Source of the DNA: Ilex aquifolium | Lineage: Eukaryota > Streptophyta > Magnoliopsida > Aquifoliales > Aquifoliaceae | Direction: 5' to 3' | DNA length: 64,000 bases | NCBI GenBank assembly: GCA_951799425.1 | Contig: OX637409.1 | Location: forward strand, 20,508,460-20,572,459 | Shown: positions 1-13,400 of the stretch, one piece after another | Position numbering within the stretch: position 1 is the first letter of the stretch | Layout: the number at the start of each line of letters is the position of its first letter | Notes under the pieces: model-generated | Databases searched by the model: none | Seen by the model: the letters and a program-made list of their open reading frames with translations, nothing else | Told to the model about the DNA's origin: nothing | Translations under genes and position numbers: made by a program

Positions 1-319
1 TGTATGATCCATTTTCTTATTTCTTATTTATATTTGATGGTGATACTACGTGGTGATGGCTACATAGTATCACTGTTACATTGAATATCTTCTCTATTTA
101 CATAATATTATTATGTTTATAATTTTATGTTGTGTTTATATTATGTTAACCAATCGGGTCATATTATACACATCACTTTAGAATTTGACAGATGCACAGC
201 CTTACGTATTTATGGTACCAAGACATTGAATATTTTCTCACAAACCACCCCAAAACCCCCTCCCACTCACACTCTTCACATCATCTTCCTTTGTGGCGTC
301 TCGAACTCGTTTCACACCA

Positions 320-367
<48 letters not shown>

Positions 368-1496
368 GAATTGTCGGATTGGAGATGAAGTGATCTTTTG
401 TTCTCATTTATTTGAACAATAGAAGGTGAGTGTACATTGATGTATGTTTCAATCCCTCTTTGTTGTTTTAGGTACTTTTTGGATTGAAACGAATTAAAGT
501 CATGTACGATTAGGTTACTGTTTTACGAACATGAATTTCGATCCTGTTGTTTCTGTTATTATTTTTAGATTATTCACCGATATAAGCTAGTACGAGAATT
601 TTGTTGTACTATCTTGATTGTATGATCTTTACCATTTGGTCTAAATCAAATCTTGATGGCGGAGAAAGGGAAAAAGAAAAGAAAGAGGAAAGCAAAAAAA
701 AAGAGTTGGCTTTGATGGGTTGGAATCCAAGGAAATTTTGAATAATCTTTACTTTCTTATAGGAAAATCATGGAAGATTCCAAGATTATTTCATCTAGTA
801 GAATAATTTGTTGTATTGATTTCCATTCTGTAGTCCAATAGTTGTGCAGATGCTAAGAACCTTCCAGCACACACTCATAACAACCAACTAAACCAAGCCT
901 TATGTCCCAATTATTTGGGGTCAGTTATATGAGTCCGTCTTCGCCATTCATTTCCAAGCTCCGGTTCTCACCCATTTAATTGATTTGATATCTTTTACCT
1001 GACAGGAGAATCCCACAATTTAAACATTTTCTGCTATGTAGGCATGAATGTCTTCGTGATTCCACATTATGTAAGTGATCTTTGAATAAAATTGAATTTA
1101 TACAAAAAAAAAAAGTAGAAAATTGAACTCTAAATAAATTATTTGCATAAAATAGCCTTAATTTCGTGCTCAAGTAGATGACTGTTTCTGAATACGGGAA
1201 AGTTGATTTAATGTCTTGCATCCACATCATATCTCATATTATGTGAAATAGTGGCAGACATTGGTTAACTTTTTTTCGTTCTTGTGATGCATTGTTGAAT
1301 CGAATTTTCAGACTACCAGAAGTTTAGTACGATGATATTTCTGAAAGGAAGCTGGACATGATTTCATCAGTAAACATGGATCAAGTCATGTTTCTCTTAT
1401 TATGATAAGAGTATATGTTTTCTCATTACCAGCAAGGGATTGTGCCAAATAAAGTGTTGGAGCGGACAGAGGGTCTGATTTAAAAAGTCAGTGCAA
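1..1496 (+). promoter_or_regulatory. Upstream region and probable 5' leader of the OTU gene
   Basis: I see no protein gene here. A pyrimidine-rich stretch with CT and CA microsatellites (about 319-366) is followed by a good donor (AAG|GTGAGT, exon end at 425). Possible acceptors are at 1311 (TTTTCAG) and 1490 (AAAGTCAG). A 5' UTR intron of about 0.9-1.1 kb is therefore plausible. The 1490 acceptor would remove several upstream ATGs lying between 1312 and 1490, so it is the more economical model. The transcription start and exact UTR splicing are inference; RNA data would settle them. Confidence 0.45.
319..366. repeat. CT/CA compound microsatellite
   Basis: A run of CT dinucleotides passes directly into about 14 CA dinucleotides. 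It lies in the probable 5' leader or promoter of the OTU gene. CT-rich tracts are common near plant transcription starts. Any regulatory effect is inference. Confidence 0.85.
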
Positions 1497-4400
1497 ATGA
1501 TTACATACGAGCAAGATCCTGATGTTGTTCGGTGGGGTCTTCAGCTTTTTGATGGCGATCCATTTTCTAATTGTGGGTGTTGTGGCACAGTGACACAAAA
1601 TGATACCGATTATTATCATGAGCAGTATTTCAAAGAAGATCAGTATCATATGGGATGCAGCAATGTAGAGAATGATGAGCTGCTTGCACACTCTCTTCAA
1701 GATGAACTATCGCACCTCTCAGTTGCAGATGCACCTGGCTCTTCGTGTGAAGGGGTACCACATCCACAAGCATCTTTTTATCCACAGGAGTGGCTTGGTC
1801 AGACCATGGAGAGCTACCCTTTTGGTATTGGAAGGATCTGAAATGGTGAATCTGTTCTGTGGTTGATTCTTTTTGTCTTATTCTGCTCATGTTTGGATCC
1901 ATCATATTTTGCAGGACATGACAATGGCCATGATGAGGAAGAAGATATTAGACCTTCCAGTTCCTGTTCTAGCCCTGGAGGTAGGTCATACCGTGGAGAG
2001 GAGTGGTCATATACCTTAGAGCTGACAGATGAGTATGCTCTTGATAGCGAAGTGGGCAAAAGGTTGAATCAGATGGTTCCTATTCCTGTAAGTGTAACTT
2101 CTGTGGGGTGTCATCTAGCAATATATCTGTTTAGAGCTTTAATATTTTATTTTGTTGGATGAATTCTAAAGATCTTATGAAGCTATAATTTTCCCTCCAT
2201 TAGTACTTCAACAGAATTTGGATAATATTCTATGATGCCCTATGTTTTGTAAGCATTAAGCAATCTTGGTTTTTTTTCTTACTTTTTTTGGGGTGTTTGT
2301 TGTTGTTGTTGTTCTGTGTGTGTGTGTGGTCTGGGGTGGAGGGGGGGAAATGGGAATGTGCAAGTGTTGTTGTTTCAACAGTCAGCTTGGTTTGCTAAAA
2401 TTACTTTTTAAGTTTTCTCTGCTGTCTAGATTGTTGATATGTGGCATTTTTTGCTCAGGTTAATTATACATTTATACTCTCCTTACCTTCTTGTGTTTAG
2501 GGTTAATATTGCTGTTGATACATGCTTCTTGCTTTATATTTTCATAGGAGGTTTCTTACTGGATATTTATATTTTGTTATCTATGGCGTGTATAATGGAA
2601 TGATGAAATGTTGATACTTGTGATATTAGCAATTTAACCTAGGAATACACATTGATATGGTGTGCGGACACCAAGAAAGATTGTGAACTCAATTATTGAT
2701 CGAGAAATCAGAAATTAAACAAAGCCGCACAGCTTTCATACTTTCTATCTTGTATTAGGAGAAGGTTTTTAACCTCTGGACTTGTTTATATATCACCAAC
2801 TCCAATAGGCAAGACGTGCACCCAGTAATACAATATTGCTGGTGGTCATGCTATACGAGTTTGTGGTAGTATGTGCTTCGGGTTTTTTTACTTGATGACA
2901 TCGTCATATTGGACATACCGTATAAAAGGTAACATGTTGCTGGATCCTGTGCAGCATGTTCCTAGAATCAATGGAGAAATACCCTCTGTTGATGAAGCAA
3001 CTTTAGATCATCAAAGGCTACTGGATAGGTATTTTTCATCTTTTTTCTCCCATGTCAGGACATTATTGGGATGCTTTTTTTTTTCTTCATAATATACATA
3101 TATCTCTTATCGCTTCTAACATAGACATTTTCTATTCATGGAAACTTTCAATAACTCCATGGTTTGAGTGCAATGAATAAATAAGAAGTTAATCCTTCTG
3201 CAGATTGCAGTTATATGAATTGGTGGAGTTTAAGGTTCTCGGTGATGGGAACTGCCAGGTCAGCTTTCTGATTTGCAATCTATAGAATACGGTGTAGCCT
3301 CATGTTGTGCGGATGTTTGATGAATTGTGTGAGATTGCATAAGGTTTATCTGCAAATAAATGAATCTTTCCAGAGTGTATTACTTTGGGTGGACATATAA
3401 TTCTTTTATTCCTCATGTGCTTGAGCATTTCTTTTTTCACCTTTATCTTTCCTATAAGAAATGAGGTATGCTGTGGAATTTGTGGGTTATGGTGAGTTGT
3501 ATTTGTAAGTCAATAATAATTTCCTTTGTACATTTTTATCTTCGTATTAATTTGGCGGCTTGACATTCCTGTGAACTTGTGGTCAAGCTTATGCCCATCA
3601 AGACCTACTACTTCACAAATGACAAGTATTCAAATTTTCTATATGTTGAAAGTGCTTTTGTTAAAAAATTGTGGAAATTGTTTTCACTTTTCAACCACAA
3701 ACCCATTTTAAAGCTTCACATACTTGAAACAACCTAGCGACACCTGATTCTTTATAGTTATACCCTAGGAAGAAGCACGAACACTTAATTTTGGCCAGAG
3801 TGTCGGTGTCGGTGTCGGTGTCGGTGTCAGTGTCGGACATGGACACGGACACGAACACGAACATCGAACACGCTAAAATGAGTGTTCGATTTTTTTGTTG
3901 TTATATTTTTTCTGGACATGTTAGGGACACGCTTAGGACATGCGACATAGATCACATAGAGTGGATGCGAGGGCGGGGCGGGAGCGGGAACGCAAAAGCG
4001 AAAAAATTTAAAAAATTATGAAAGCGGGAGCGCCTTACGAGGGTCATATTATATACATATACACATATTTACATATATAAAATTATTAAAAATACATTTT
4101 TAAAAGGTAAATTTATATACAAATATATGATATATTATTTAAATTTTATTGAACAATTAATTTGGCTTTTGAATCAGAACAATAGCTTAAGTAAATGAAT
4201 AAGCAAACACCCTTGGTTGGCTTTTTTTGTGGCCTAGGTAAGTATCCCACATCGGATGGGAAGCAAAAGATTACTGTCAAAGAAGGTTATAAAAGGGGTC
4301 AGTGGGCTTTTGGCAATTTGCTTCTTTATTTTTACTAGTTGTTGCCCACGTGTGTTGCACGTATACCATTTTGCTTATAAAATGTTATATATTAAAGTTG

Positions 4401-7400
4401 TTGATCACTTTTCTTCTTGCAAAATCCATAACTTTAATAAACATTAACAACAAAATGATCAAGATTCATATTCTATTAGAACTCCCCTCCCCTTCAAATT
4501 TTTAAAAAATGCTAAAATAATAAAATAGACTTAAAAGGCAAACAATATGATAAAATATAAAATATAACCAATATCTATTTATAGTTGTTAAGAGTATTAG
4601 GATAGTATCTGTAAATTGTTAATAGTGTTAGGGTATTATGTGTAAATACAAGAGGGTGTATGTGCAATTCTTATTGTTGTGAGTTAACTATAAATACAAG
4701 TGATGTATGAGAGTTATGTTAAGTTTTTAACCTCTCTCTTTCTCTCTAATATTGTCTCTAATATTGTGTTATGTTAATTCTCTATACTTAACATGGTATC
4801 AGAGCAATTACGATCTTAAATATATATTAACACTGTTGTGGTGGTGTGGTACTGTTATTGTGGTGGCGTGTGGTGGTTCCTGTTAGTGTGGTGGCGTGAT
4901 CCCTGTTCATCGTCGAGCCTGTTGGTGTGGTGGCGTGATTGTTTGTGGTGGTGGTGTGGTCTCTGTTCATCGTCGAGTAGTGTCGTTCATGGTGGTGGTG
5001 TGGCTGTGGTGGTGTGCTGTTGTCTTCGTCGTGGTGTGTGGCGCCGTCGAAGACCAGATGGTTTTCTTGGAACCCTAATCAACGAAGAAGAAGGGATCCA
5101 ACCCGTGGAGTCGGGTCTGCATCAAATCGGGTCAAACCTACTGTCTTAAATTGTTTTAAGTCCAGCCCAAGACCCAGTCCAGCCCACGGTTCAGCTTAGA
5201 GCGGATCAATCCCGGTTCATCTTCAGACTGGTTCAGCGATCCAGAAAGCCTAGCCGGTCTGGTTTAGTGGTCCAGCCCAGTTTTCCAGCCCGGTTCTGTC
5301 TTCTAGCAAGTCCATCCGGTCTGGTTCAGAGGTCCAGAGAGCCCAGCCGGTCCGGTTCAGTGGTCTTGTTCGGTTTTCCAGCCCGGTTCAGTATTCCAGC
5401 AGCTTCCTTTCCTCTGGTTCAGTCTTCCAACAGCCTTAGCAGGTCCGGTTCAGCGATCCAGAGAGCCCAGCCAGTCCGGTTCAACGGTCCAGCTAGGTTC
5501 TCCAGCCTGGTTCAGTCTTCCAGCATCCTCTTTTCTTCTGGTTCAGCATTGTAGCACTCCTTGTTTGCTATTTGCTGCACTATTATGGAACCCAAGCAAG
5601 TTACCAGGTCTCTTACTCCATCTTTGCCTCCTTCGACTCTTATCAATAGTCCCATGACCTCTATTAAACTCAATGAGACCAATTATACTTTATGGTCTCG
5701 ATCCGTTCAAGTCTTTATTCGAGGTAAAGGATTTAAGAAATATTTGGTGGATCCTAAACCTAAGGAAGATACTTCTGGGTATGATCAGTGGGAACAAGAG
5801 GATGCTCAAATCATTTCTTTACTATTGAATAGCATTGAGCCTAGTATTAATTCTACTTTGCTCTACCTTGACACTGCGAAGGAGATATGTGATCACTTGA
5901 CCACTATGTATTCTGATACAGGTAATTTTACCCGAGCTTATGAGGTGTGCAAGGAGTACTTCCTGCTAGAACAGAGTACTCTTGAGTATTGAGGATTATT
6001 ACTCTTATGTTCGGGGAGTCTGTGAGGAGATGAAGACCTACCATCCGTTTACTACTGATGTAGCAGTTTGACAGAAGCAACATGAGGACATGAATGTTGT
6101 TAGGTTTTTGGTAAGATTGAAACCTGAATATGAGGCTATTCGTTCTCAGATTTTGGGTGGTTCTAGTCTTTCCTCACTACTTGAGGTTTTCTCTCGTGTA
6201 CAGCGTGCTACTTTGTCTACTTCAGGCATCAATCATGGTGTCCCCACTGATTGCTCAGCTCTTGTGGTTCCTATTAGCCATAGTGATGGTCATCGAGGTG
6301 GTCGTAGGGGTCGAGGAGGTTGTACAAGAGGTCGTACGGGTGGTCGTGGGGGCCGTAGTGGACCTCGTTCCCGTACTCACTGTGGTCGTGGAGGGCACAC
6401 TGTTGATTTCTGTTGAGATTTACATGGAAAATCTTCTGGTGCTGCGAATCAGGCTTCCTATCAGAATGACACCTCTGTTGTTGCTTCCATACCTCGGTCA
6501 GCTCCACTAGACACTAGGTCGGTTACTATTACACGAGAGGAGTATGCTCAATTCCTGTCCCAGCAACAGGCTGTTCCATCTCCCTCCACTGCTACTTTTG
6601 CCCAGTCAGGTATTGCTTCCACTTGTTTATTGTCTTCCACTCGCAGTCCCTGGATCATAGACTCTGGCGCTTCTGACCACATGACTAGTGCGTCTGATAT
6701 TTTTTCTACTTATCAGTCTGCTACTTCTACATGTAGTGTTACTCTTGCTAATGGTACTTGTTCTAAAGTTTCAGGTCTGGGGACTACTCACTTGAGTCCT
6801 GATATGTCCCTATTTTCTGTGTTATTTGTTTCTCAGTTTCCTTTTAGTTTACTTTCCATTAGTAAGATTACTCGTTCTCTCAATTTTTTTGTAAACTTTT
6901 ATCCCTTCTATTGTGTCTTTCAGGATCTCAAGACGAATAGGAAGATTGGTACGGGGCATGAAGCTGGTGGCCTATATTACTTTGATTTTGATTCACCTAT
7001 TCGGGCTCTACAGACCTCGTTATCTCCTTTTCAATGACATTGTCGTCTTGGACATCCCTCTCTCCAGAATCTGAAGTGCCAAGTTCCCAGTCTTAGTTGT
7101 GTGTCGTCTTTGTCTTGTGAAGTTTGTCAACTTAGTAAGCATCACCGTGTGTCATTTCAGTCTAGAATCAATAATCGTGTGTCTAGTCCTTTGAGTTGGT
7201 ACATTCTGATGTATGGGGTCCAATAAAGAATATTTCATCTAATAAATATCCTTATTTTGTGTCATTTGTGGATAATTATTCTCGTGTGACTTGGTTGTTT
7301 CTGATGAAAGCTCGGTCTGAATTATTCTCTATATTTGAGACCTTTTGTAAGGAAATAAAAACTCAGTACGGTTGTCGTATACGTATTTTACGTTTTGATA

Positions 7401-10400
7401 ATGCTCGGGAATATGAATCTGAACCTTTTTCAGCTTATCTTAGTAAAACTGACATTATTCATCAGACTTCCTGTGCTTACACATCTCCATAGAACGGTGT
7501 TGTTGAACGCAAGAACCGTCATTTGTTGGAAGTCACTCGTGCCCTGTTATTCCAGATGAATATTTTCCGATATTTTTGGAGTGATGCTGTTCTTACTGCT
7601 TGTCACCTTATTAATCGTATGCCATTCTCTGTGTTAAATGGGCAAAGTCCATATTCTATCATTTTTCCTGGTAAGTCCTTATTTTTCCTAACTTTTAAGA
7701 TTTTTGGATGTGTCTGTTATGCTCACAATTTGGGTCCTAGGTTTGATAAACTTGACCCTCGAGCTATCAAATGTGTATTTCTTGGTTATTCCCGCACACA
7801 GAAGGGGTATCGTTGCTACAGTCCTTCTCTGCGACGATACTTTACTAGTGTCGATGTCACGTTTGAGGAATCTGTTCCATATTTTCCAGCACCTTCTCAG
7901 CCTTTGGATCTGGACTTTGGGTCATCTCTTGTCCCACCATCTATTCCCTCATCGTCAGATATTTCGCTACCCACTGTGTTACCATCTACTTTACCTCTTT
8001 GTGTATAATCTCGTCGTCCTCTACCATCGACTGAGGTGCCCGTACCGTCTTCCTTGCCGCCTTCTGATCTTGGTCCATCAGGTAATTTAGACTCTTTACC
8101 TATTGCTCTTCGAAAAGGTACTCGTTCGTGTGTTACTAATCATCCCATTGCTCATTTGGTTTCATATGATGCCTTGTCTCCTATTTTCTCTTGTTTTACC
8201 TCTCAATTATTTACTATATCTATTCCTAAGCATTTACAGGATACATTATATGATCCGGGTTAGAGGAAAGCTATGGAGGATGAGATAGATGTCTTACATC
8301 ATAATGAGACTTGGGATCTCGTTCCTTTACCTCTTGGTAAACGAACTGTTGGTTGTCGTTGGGTGTATACTGTTAAATTTCATTCGGATGGTTCTGTGGA
8401 GCGTCTCAAAGCCCGGCTTGTTGCAAAGGGCTTTACTCAGACCTATGGTGTTGATTATGAGGAGACTTTCTCTCCTGTTGCCAAAATTTTCTCTGTTCGT
8501 ATCTTGATTTCTTTAGCTGCTAATCTTGATTGACCTTTGTTTCAGTTAGACGTCAAAAATGCTTTCCTACATGGTGACTTGGTTGAAGAGGTATACATGG
8601 AGCAGCCACCTGGGTTTACTGCTCAGGGGGAGTATGGTAAGAGTGTATGTCGGTTAAAGAAATCTTTGTATGGTTTGAAGCAGTCACCGAGGGCATGGTT
8701 TGGTAAGTTTTCAGATGTAGTTTTAGAGTTTGGTCTTCTTCGATGTCAGACAGATCATTCTGGATATGTTCTATTGGTGGTCTATGTAGATGATATTGTG
8801 ATTACTGAAAATGATTTTGAGGGGATTGCCAAGTTAAAAATCTTCTTGTAAGATCGATTTCATACTAAGGATTTGAGAAAACTCAGGTATTTCTTGGGAA
8901 TTGAAGTGGTTTGATCTAAACGGGGTATTTGTTTATTACAGAGGAAATATGTACTTGACATGCTAGAGAAAGCAGGTTTGCTGGGTGGCAGACCGATTGA
9001 TGTTCCTATGGATCTGAATCAGAAACTATTGATGGATGATAGTGCACTATTTGAGAGTTCGGGTCGGTATCGAAGATTGGTTGGGAAGCTCAATTATCTC
9101 ACTATTACTAGACCGGATATTTCCTATGCAGTCAGTATAGTAAGTCAATTCATGGGGTGTCCTAGAGTACCACATTGGGAGGCAGTTACTCGTATTCTGC
9201 GATATCTCAAATGAGCTCCTGGACTTGGACTGTTATATCGAGCTAATGGACATCTTAGAGTGGAAGGTTTCTCAGATGCTGATTGGGTTGGCTCTCCTTC
9301 TGATCGGAGATCAACCACTGGTTATTGTAACGTTGTCTCATGGAAAAGTAAGAAACAATCCGTGGTAGCAAAATCCAGTGCTGAGGCTGTGTATAGGGCA
9401 ATGACGCATACGACGAGTGAGTTGACTTGGCTACTACACTTCCTCCAGGAAATTGGGTTTCCAGTTCAACCTCCTTTACAGTTGTTCTGTGACAACCAGA
9501 CAACTATCCATATCGCTGCCAATCTAGTGTTTCACGAGAGAACCAAACATATTGAGGTTGATTCACTTTATTCGGGACAAGATAGTAGTCGGGGAGATTA
9601 CGACTCCATTTGTGAAATCTGAAGATCAGCTTGCAGATATGTTTTACCAAAGCATTGAGTCGTATACGTCTTACAACGATTTGTTCTAAGCTTGGATTAT
9701 ATGATATATATATAGTCCAGCTTGAGGGGGAGTGTTAAGAGTATTAGGGTAGTATGTGTAAATTGTTAATAGTGTTACGGTATTATGTGTAAATACAAGA
9801 GGGTGTATGTGTAATTCTTATTATTGTGAGTTAACTATAAATACAAGTAATGTATGAGAGTTAAGTTAAGTTTTTAACCTCTCTCTTTCTCTCTAATATT
9901 GTCTCTAATATTGTGTTATGTTAATTCTCTACACTTAACAATAGTTATTACGGACAATACTTCGGGGTCTTAATAAAATATTAGGATCAGAAACTAACTA
10001 CCACCATTACAACATATGGGCTAATTAGAAGCAAAATTGTTGGTTTTATACGTGTAATCCATTTCTATATGAAGGAAAGCCTCCTATTGTTTAAGAACTT
10101 TCTATGTTCTCCTTATTAATCATATGGCAATAACTATTAACCTATTATATTTAATCATTCTAAAGAGCTAGAAAGTTTATGATTAGTTTTATATTATTAA
10201 TTAAAGATAAAATCAAAAATTAAAAAAATTTATCTGTCTCGACAAAAATATATAAAAGGTAGGGTCTCTTTGTTTATATGCATGGCTAGTATTAACATGA
10301 ATATCAACTAATGCATTCCTTACTCCTATGTATGATCAAAATACTATGCAAAGTAAAATCAATGAGTTGTGTCACTATTTGTGCAATGTTTGAGAGAAAA

Positions 10401-13400
10401 TACTCTGATCAGCCTCTCCAAATGAAGCTTAACACGGGCGAAAAAAGTTAAATAAATAGAGATGAGTTTTGTAGTTGAATATGAGATAACAATACCACTT
10501 TAAGATTGTTTTTGACTTGAAGATATCCATTGATTGCACCTATAGAACATGCAATTGATGCGATCGAAGCAAAATCTTCAATCAAAGGCTTTTTATATCC
10601 AAATCTATACATTAAAAGAACAAAACGACATATGAAATATCAAATGAAGTAGATTAATTCTTAACCCAAAACTCAACACGCAACACACATACAAACGGAG
10701 AAAATTATTCTTAGAATAAAAAAAGAAACAACTACAACTAAGTGTATACCTCAATTCAAAAACAATTTAGGGTACATGCTTTTGTTATTGCTACTACAAT
10801 TTTTGATTTCATTTGTGCTCTATAGTAGATAATGCTCTTAGCGTTTGCATAGATGAAGTCAGTCACATTTGAAATAAAAAAGCAACTCAGTTATATATAT
10901 GTACTAGCAATTGTCCGTATTTGAAGGCACTATGAAACAAACAAAAAATCGCAAGAAAAAATTGTCAATAAATAGGGACCCACTTTTCAAAAAAAAACCG
11001 ACAGAATTCCTTCTAAAAACATAATTCTTTAACAATATCAACCTCCGTACACAACTTATAAATGAAGTTATTTCAAGTCTTTTTGACCCTTAATAGAGAA
11101 GATCCAAAATTTCATGAGACTCCATTTGCACACCATTTCGAAACACTTTGTAAACCTACGTCAAAACTTGCCAACCAAAAAAATAAATAAATAATGGCAA
11201 TTTAGAGGGTAAAGATCACACATCCAACCCAAAGTTATTCAAATAAAATGACGTAGATTAAACTAATGAACTCACCTCAAGGACTGCTGTGAACATTCTT
11301 GTTCCCTCTCTAGTTCCATAGTTTAATGATCAACCTCACTTTTCATTGCAAGATTCGCATCTATGAGAAGTGAAAACATGCAAATGGTTCCCAAAGTAGT
11401 AATCAAACCAATAAAACAACACATTTAATATCAAGCACCAAACAAAAAATTAAAGAACAAAATCAGACAAAAGTGGGCAAAATCAATGCAAATACTATCA
11501 ATCATTCAATTCAATTGGTGTAAATCTGAAAGCGTAAAACAAAAAATGGACATCACAGATTTGGTGCCAATCATTCATCAATTTTGGCATTGCATTAGGA
11601 AACCATCAATCAAGACTACAATTAATACACGCAAATATGGACACAAAAAAAAAAAAAGGTATTTACCTGAATTCTTTTACCTAATTTCATGATACTATAT
11701 TTTCTCAAAGCCCAAGCAAATTGTGTGATTTTTAGCTCAATTGCTTTTTTTACCACCACTTAAAAAATCATTTATCCTTAGAATGCCAAACTCAATATTT
11801 TGAGAAAGGAAAAAAAAATCCCAGGCATCAAATAAGTTATACCAGAAACAGAAAGAACACAACCAACAAACAATGAAAATAAAAACTAAATACACATAAC
11901 ACGAAGAAAATCTTATACCGTGCGCTTAGCAGTGGATGGTATACCCCATGTTTATAAAGACATTCTGAATTCCATGCCACTGCAGTAGAACCATTGAACT
12001 TATTCCTCTATCATAAAAAAGGATGAAATGAGTACAAAAAATAAATTTCGATGGTGATTGGAAATCGATAATATCCACTTGGAATCCACAAATAGAAACT
12101 AAATTTACACCATGATGTTATGGCCATTACAAAAGGGGATATCAACTATAATACTGCTATAATGAGCATTATACTAAAAAAAGTCAACTTTCCACAACAT
12201 TAAATTATTTCCAAAGACAAAGAACTATGAATTATACAATTCCTAAGTTAGGGTATTAGGCGTCTTTAAGACATGGCAAGTTGAAGATGAGTGTGAAACC
12301 ATAGGACTGTAATTAAATTTCTATGGCCAATCACAAAATTTTTCAGCAATTTCGTTGTTATTTTTCTTGGATTGTTATCAATCGGTTCTACACTTGCTAA
12401 ATTCTTCACCAAATTTGTAGACTTCACCTAATGACTATCCAAGCAAAATCAACCCAAAAGCCACAGATTTTAAGGAAATATCGCAACTTATGGCCATACC
12501 TCACATGATCGCGTCATTAGATGACAGCTTGCGAAAAAAATCAGGTTCTTGAGCATACTGCAAAAACACAGATGATAGAAAAAAGATGGCAATGAAATTG
12601 ACAAAGGGAATAAATATAACCAGAAAAAAACAACCAAAAAAATGAAACCAAGAACATCAAGAAAGAGAATACACAAGAGTGTATAATATTGGTGCAAATG
12701 CTCCTACTTCTGCAAGTGTAGTGCTCAATCATCACCATGGAACCACCAAAAGAACAAAAATTTAGACGTAGTTTGGCTAGAGTCAACCTTGTAAAGCCTA
12801 TTTTATATTCACAAATTGTCCTCAAAGAACTTATAATCCCAAAAAATTTAGCTAGAGTTGCCCTGGAGTCTGCCCAACCTAATTAGCTGACATCGTTGAT
12901 GTTGAGCAAGAGTGTTTGAAAAAATCTTTCCATGGAAAGATCAAATTTAGAACCCCAATCACATACAGTGTTTGCGCTCATACTTGGGACATGAACCAGA
13001 AGTTTGTTTTTATTTGGTACTTGACATAAACTAAATGCAATTGCTTTCTGCCACAACTTGACAATTACACAGGCAAGTAACTACCTAAGAAAATGACCAT
13101 ATGTAGGTGAAGCATGAGCAAAGAAATTTGTTTGCCAAAAACAGTAGCTGGAAAAATAACAGAGACAAAAGCAAACAATACATATCAATTAGATCAAAAA
13201 GAAACCAAAAAAAAAATTTAATGGCTGCTTAAATAAATTTACACAAACATCAATCTATTAACAAAGAATCACCTCTGCTACAAATCTGTCCTTCTCATAA
13301 GTGACCCAACACTACAATTATCAATAGACCTTACCTCGACAACACCACCAATGTGCAGCAAAATCCAGAACCAAACAGAAACAGCTACCATGGTAACCTG

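Larger units (their letters stand above)
4586..9940 (+). mobile_element. Ty1/copia LTR retrotransposon, degraded fossil
   Basis: This is a 5,355-bp element with two 208-bp LTRs, a primer-binding site complementary to initiator tRNA-Met, a polypurine tract and a perfect 5-bp target duplication. The domain order is copia-type: gag (about 5.6-6.4 kb, ending in Arg/Gly-rich sequence), aspartic protease with DSGASDHM (about 6.65 kb), integrase core (about 7.2-7.9 kb), reverse transcriptase with YVDD (about 8.3-8.9 kb) and RNase H (about 9.25-9.6 kb). The coding part is broken, with on the order of ten interruptions, so it is inactive by itself. The LTRs differ at 8 of 208 positions (3.8%). At an assumed 1e-8 substitutions per site per year, that is about 2 million years. 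It sits inside the Helitron-like element, so it is younger than that. Confidence 0.95.
4581..9945. repeat. 5-bp target-site duplication of the copia element
   Basis: ATAGT at 4581-4585 directly precedes the left LTR, and ATAGT at 9941-9945 directly follows the right LTR. A perfect 5-bp duplication is what Ty1/copia integrase makes. It shows both LTRs come from one insertion that has not recombined with another copy. Confidence 0.9.

Noticed and set aside
1491-1496. GTG two codons before the OTU ATG as a start
   Set aside because: Plant nuclear genes start at ATG, and the ATG at 1497 matches the N-terminus typical of the family.
3790-3880. GGTGTC array as a CRISPR-like or coding Val/Ser repeat
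   Set aside because: The units are contiguous 6-mers without spacers. The context is the tip of a transposon in a plant intron.
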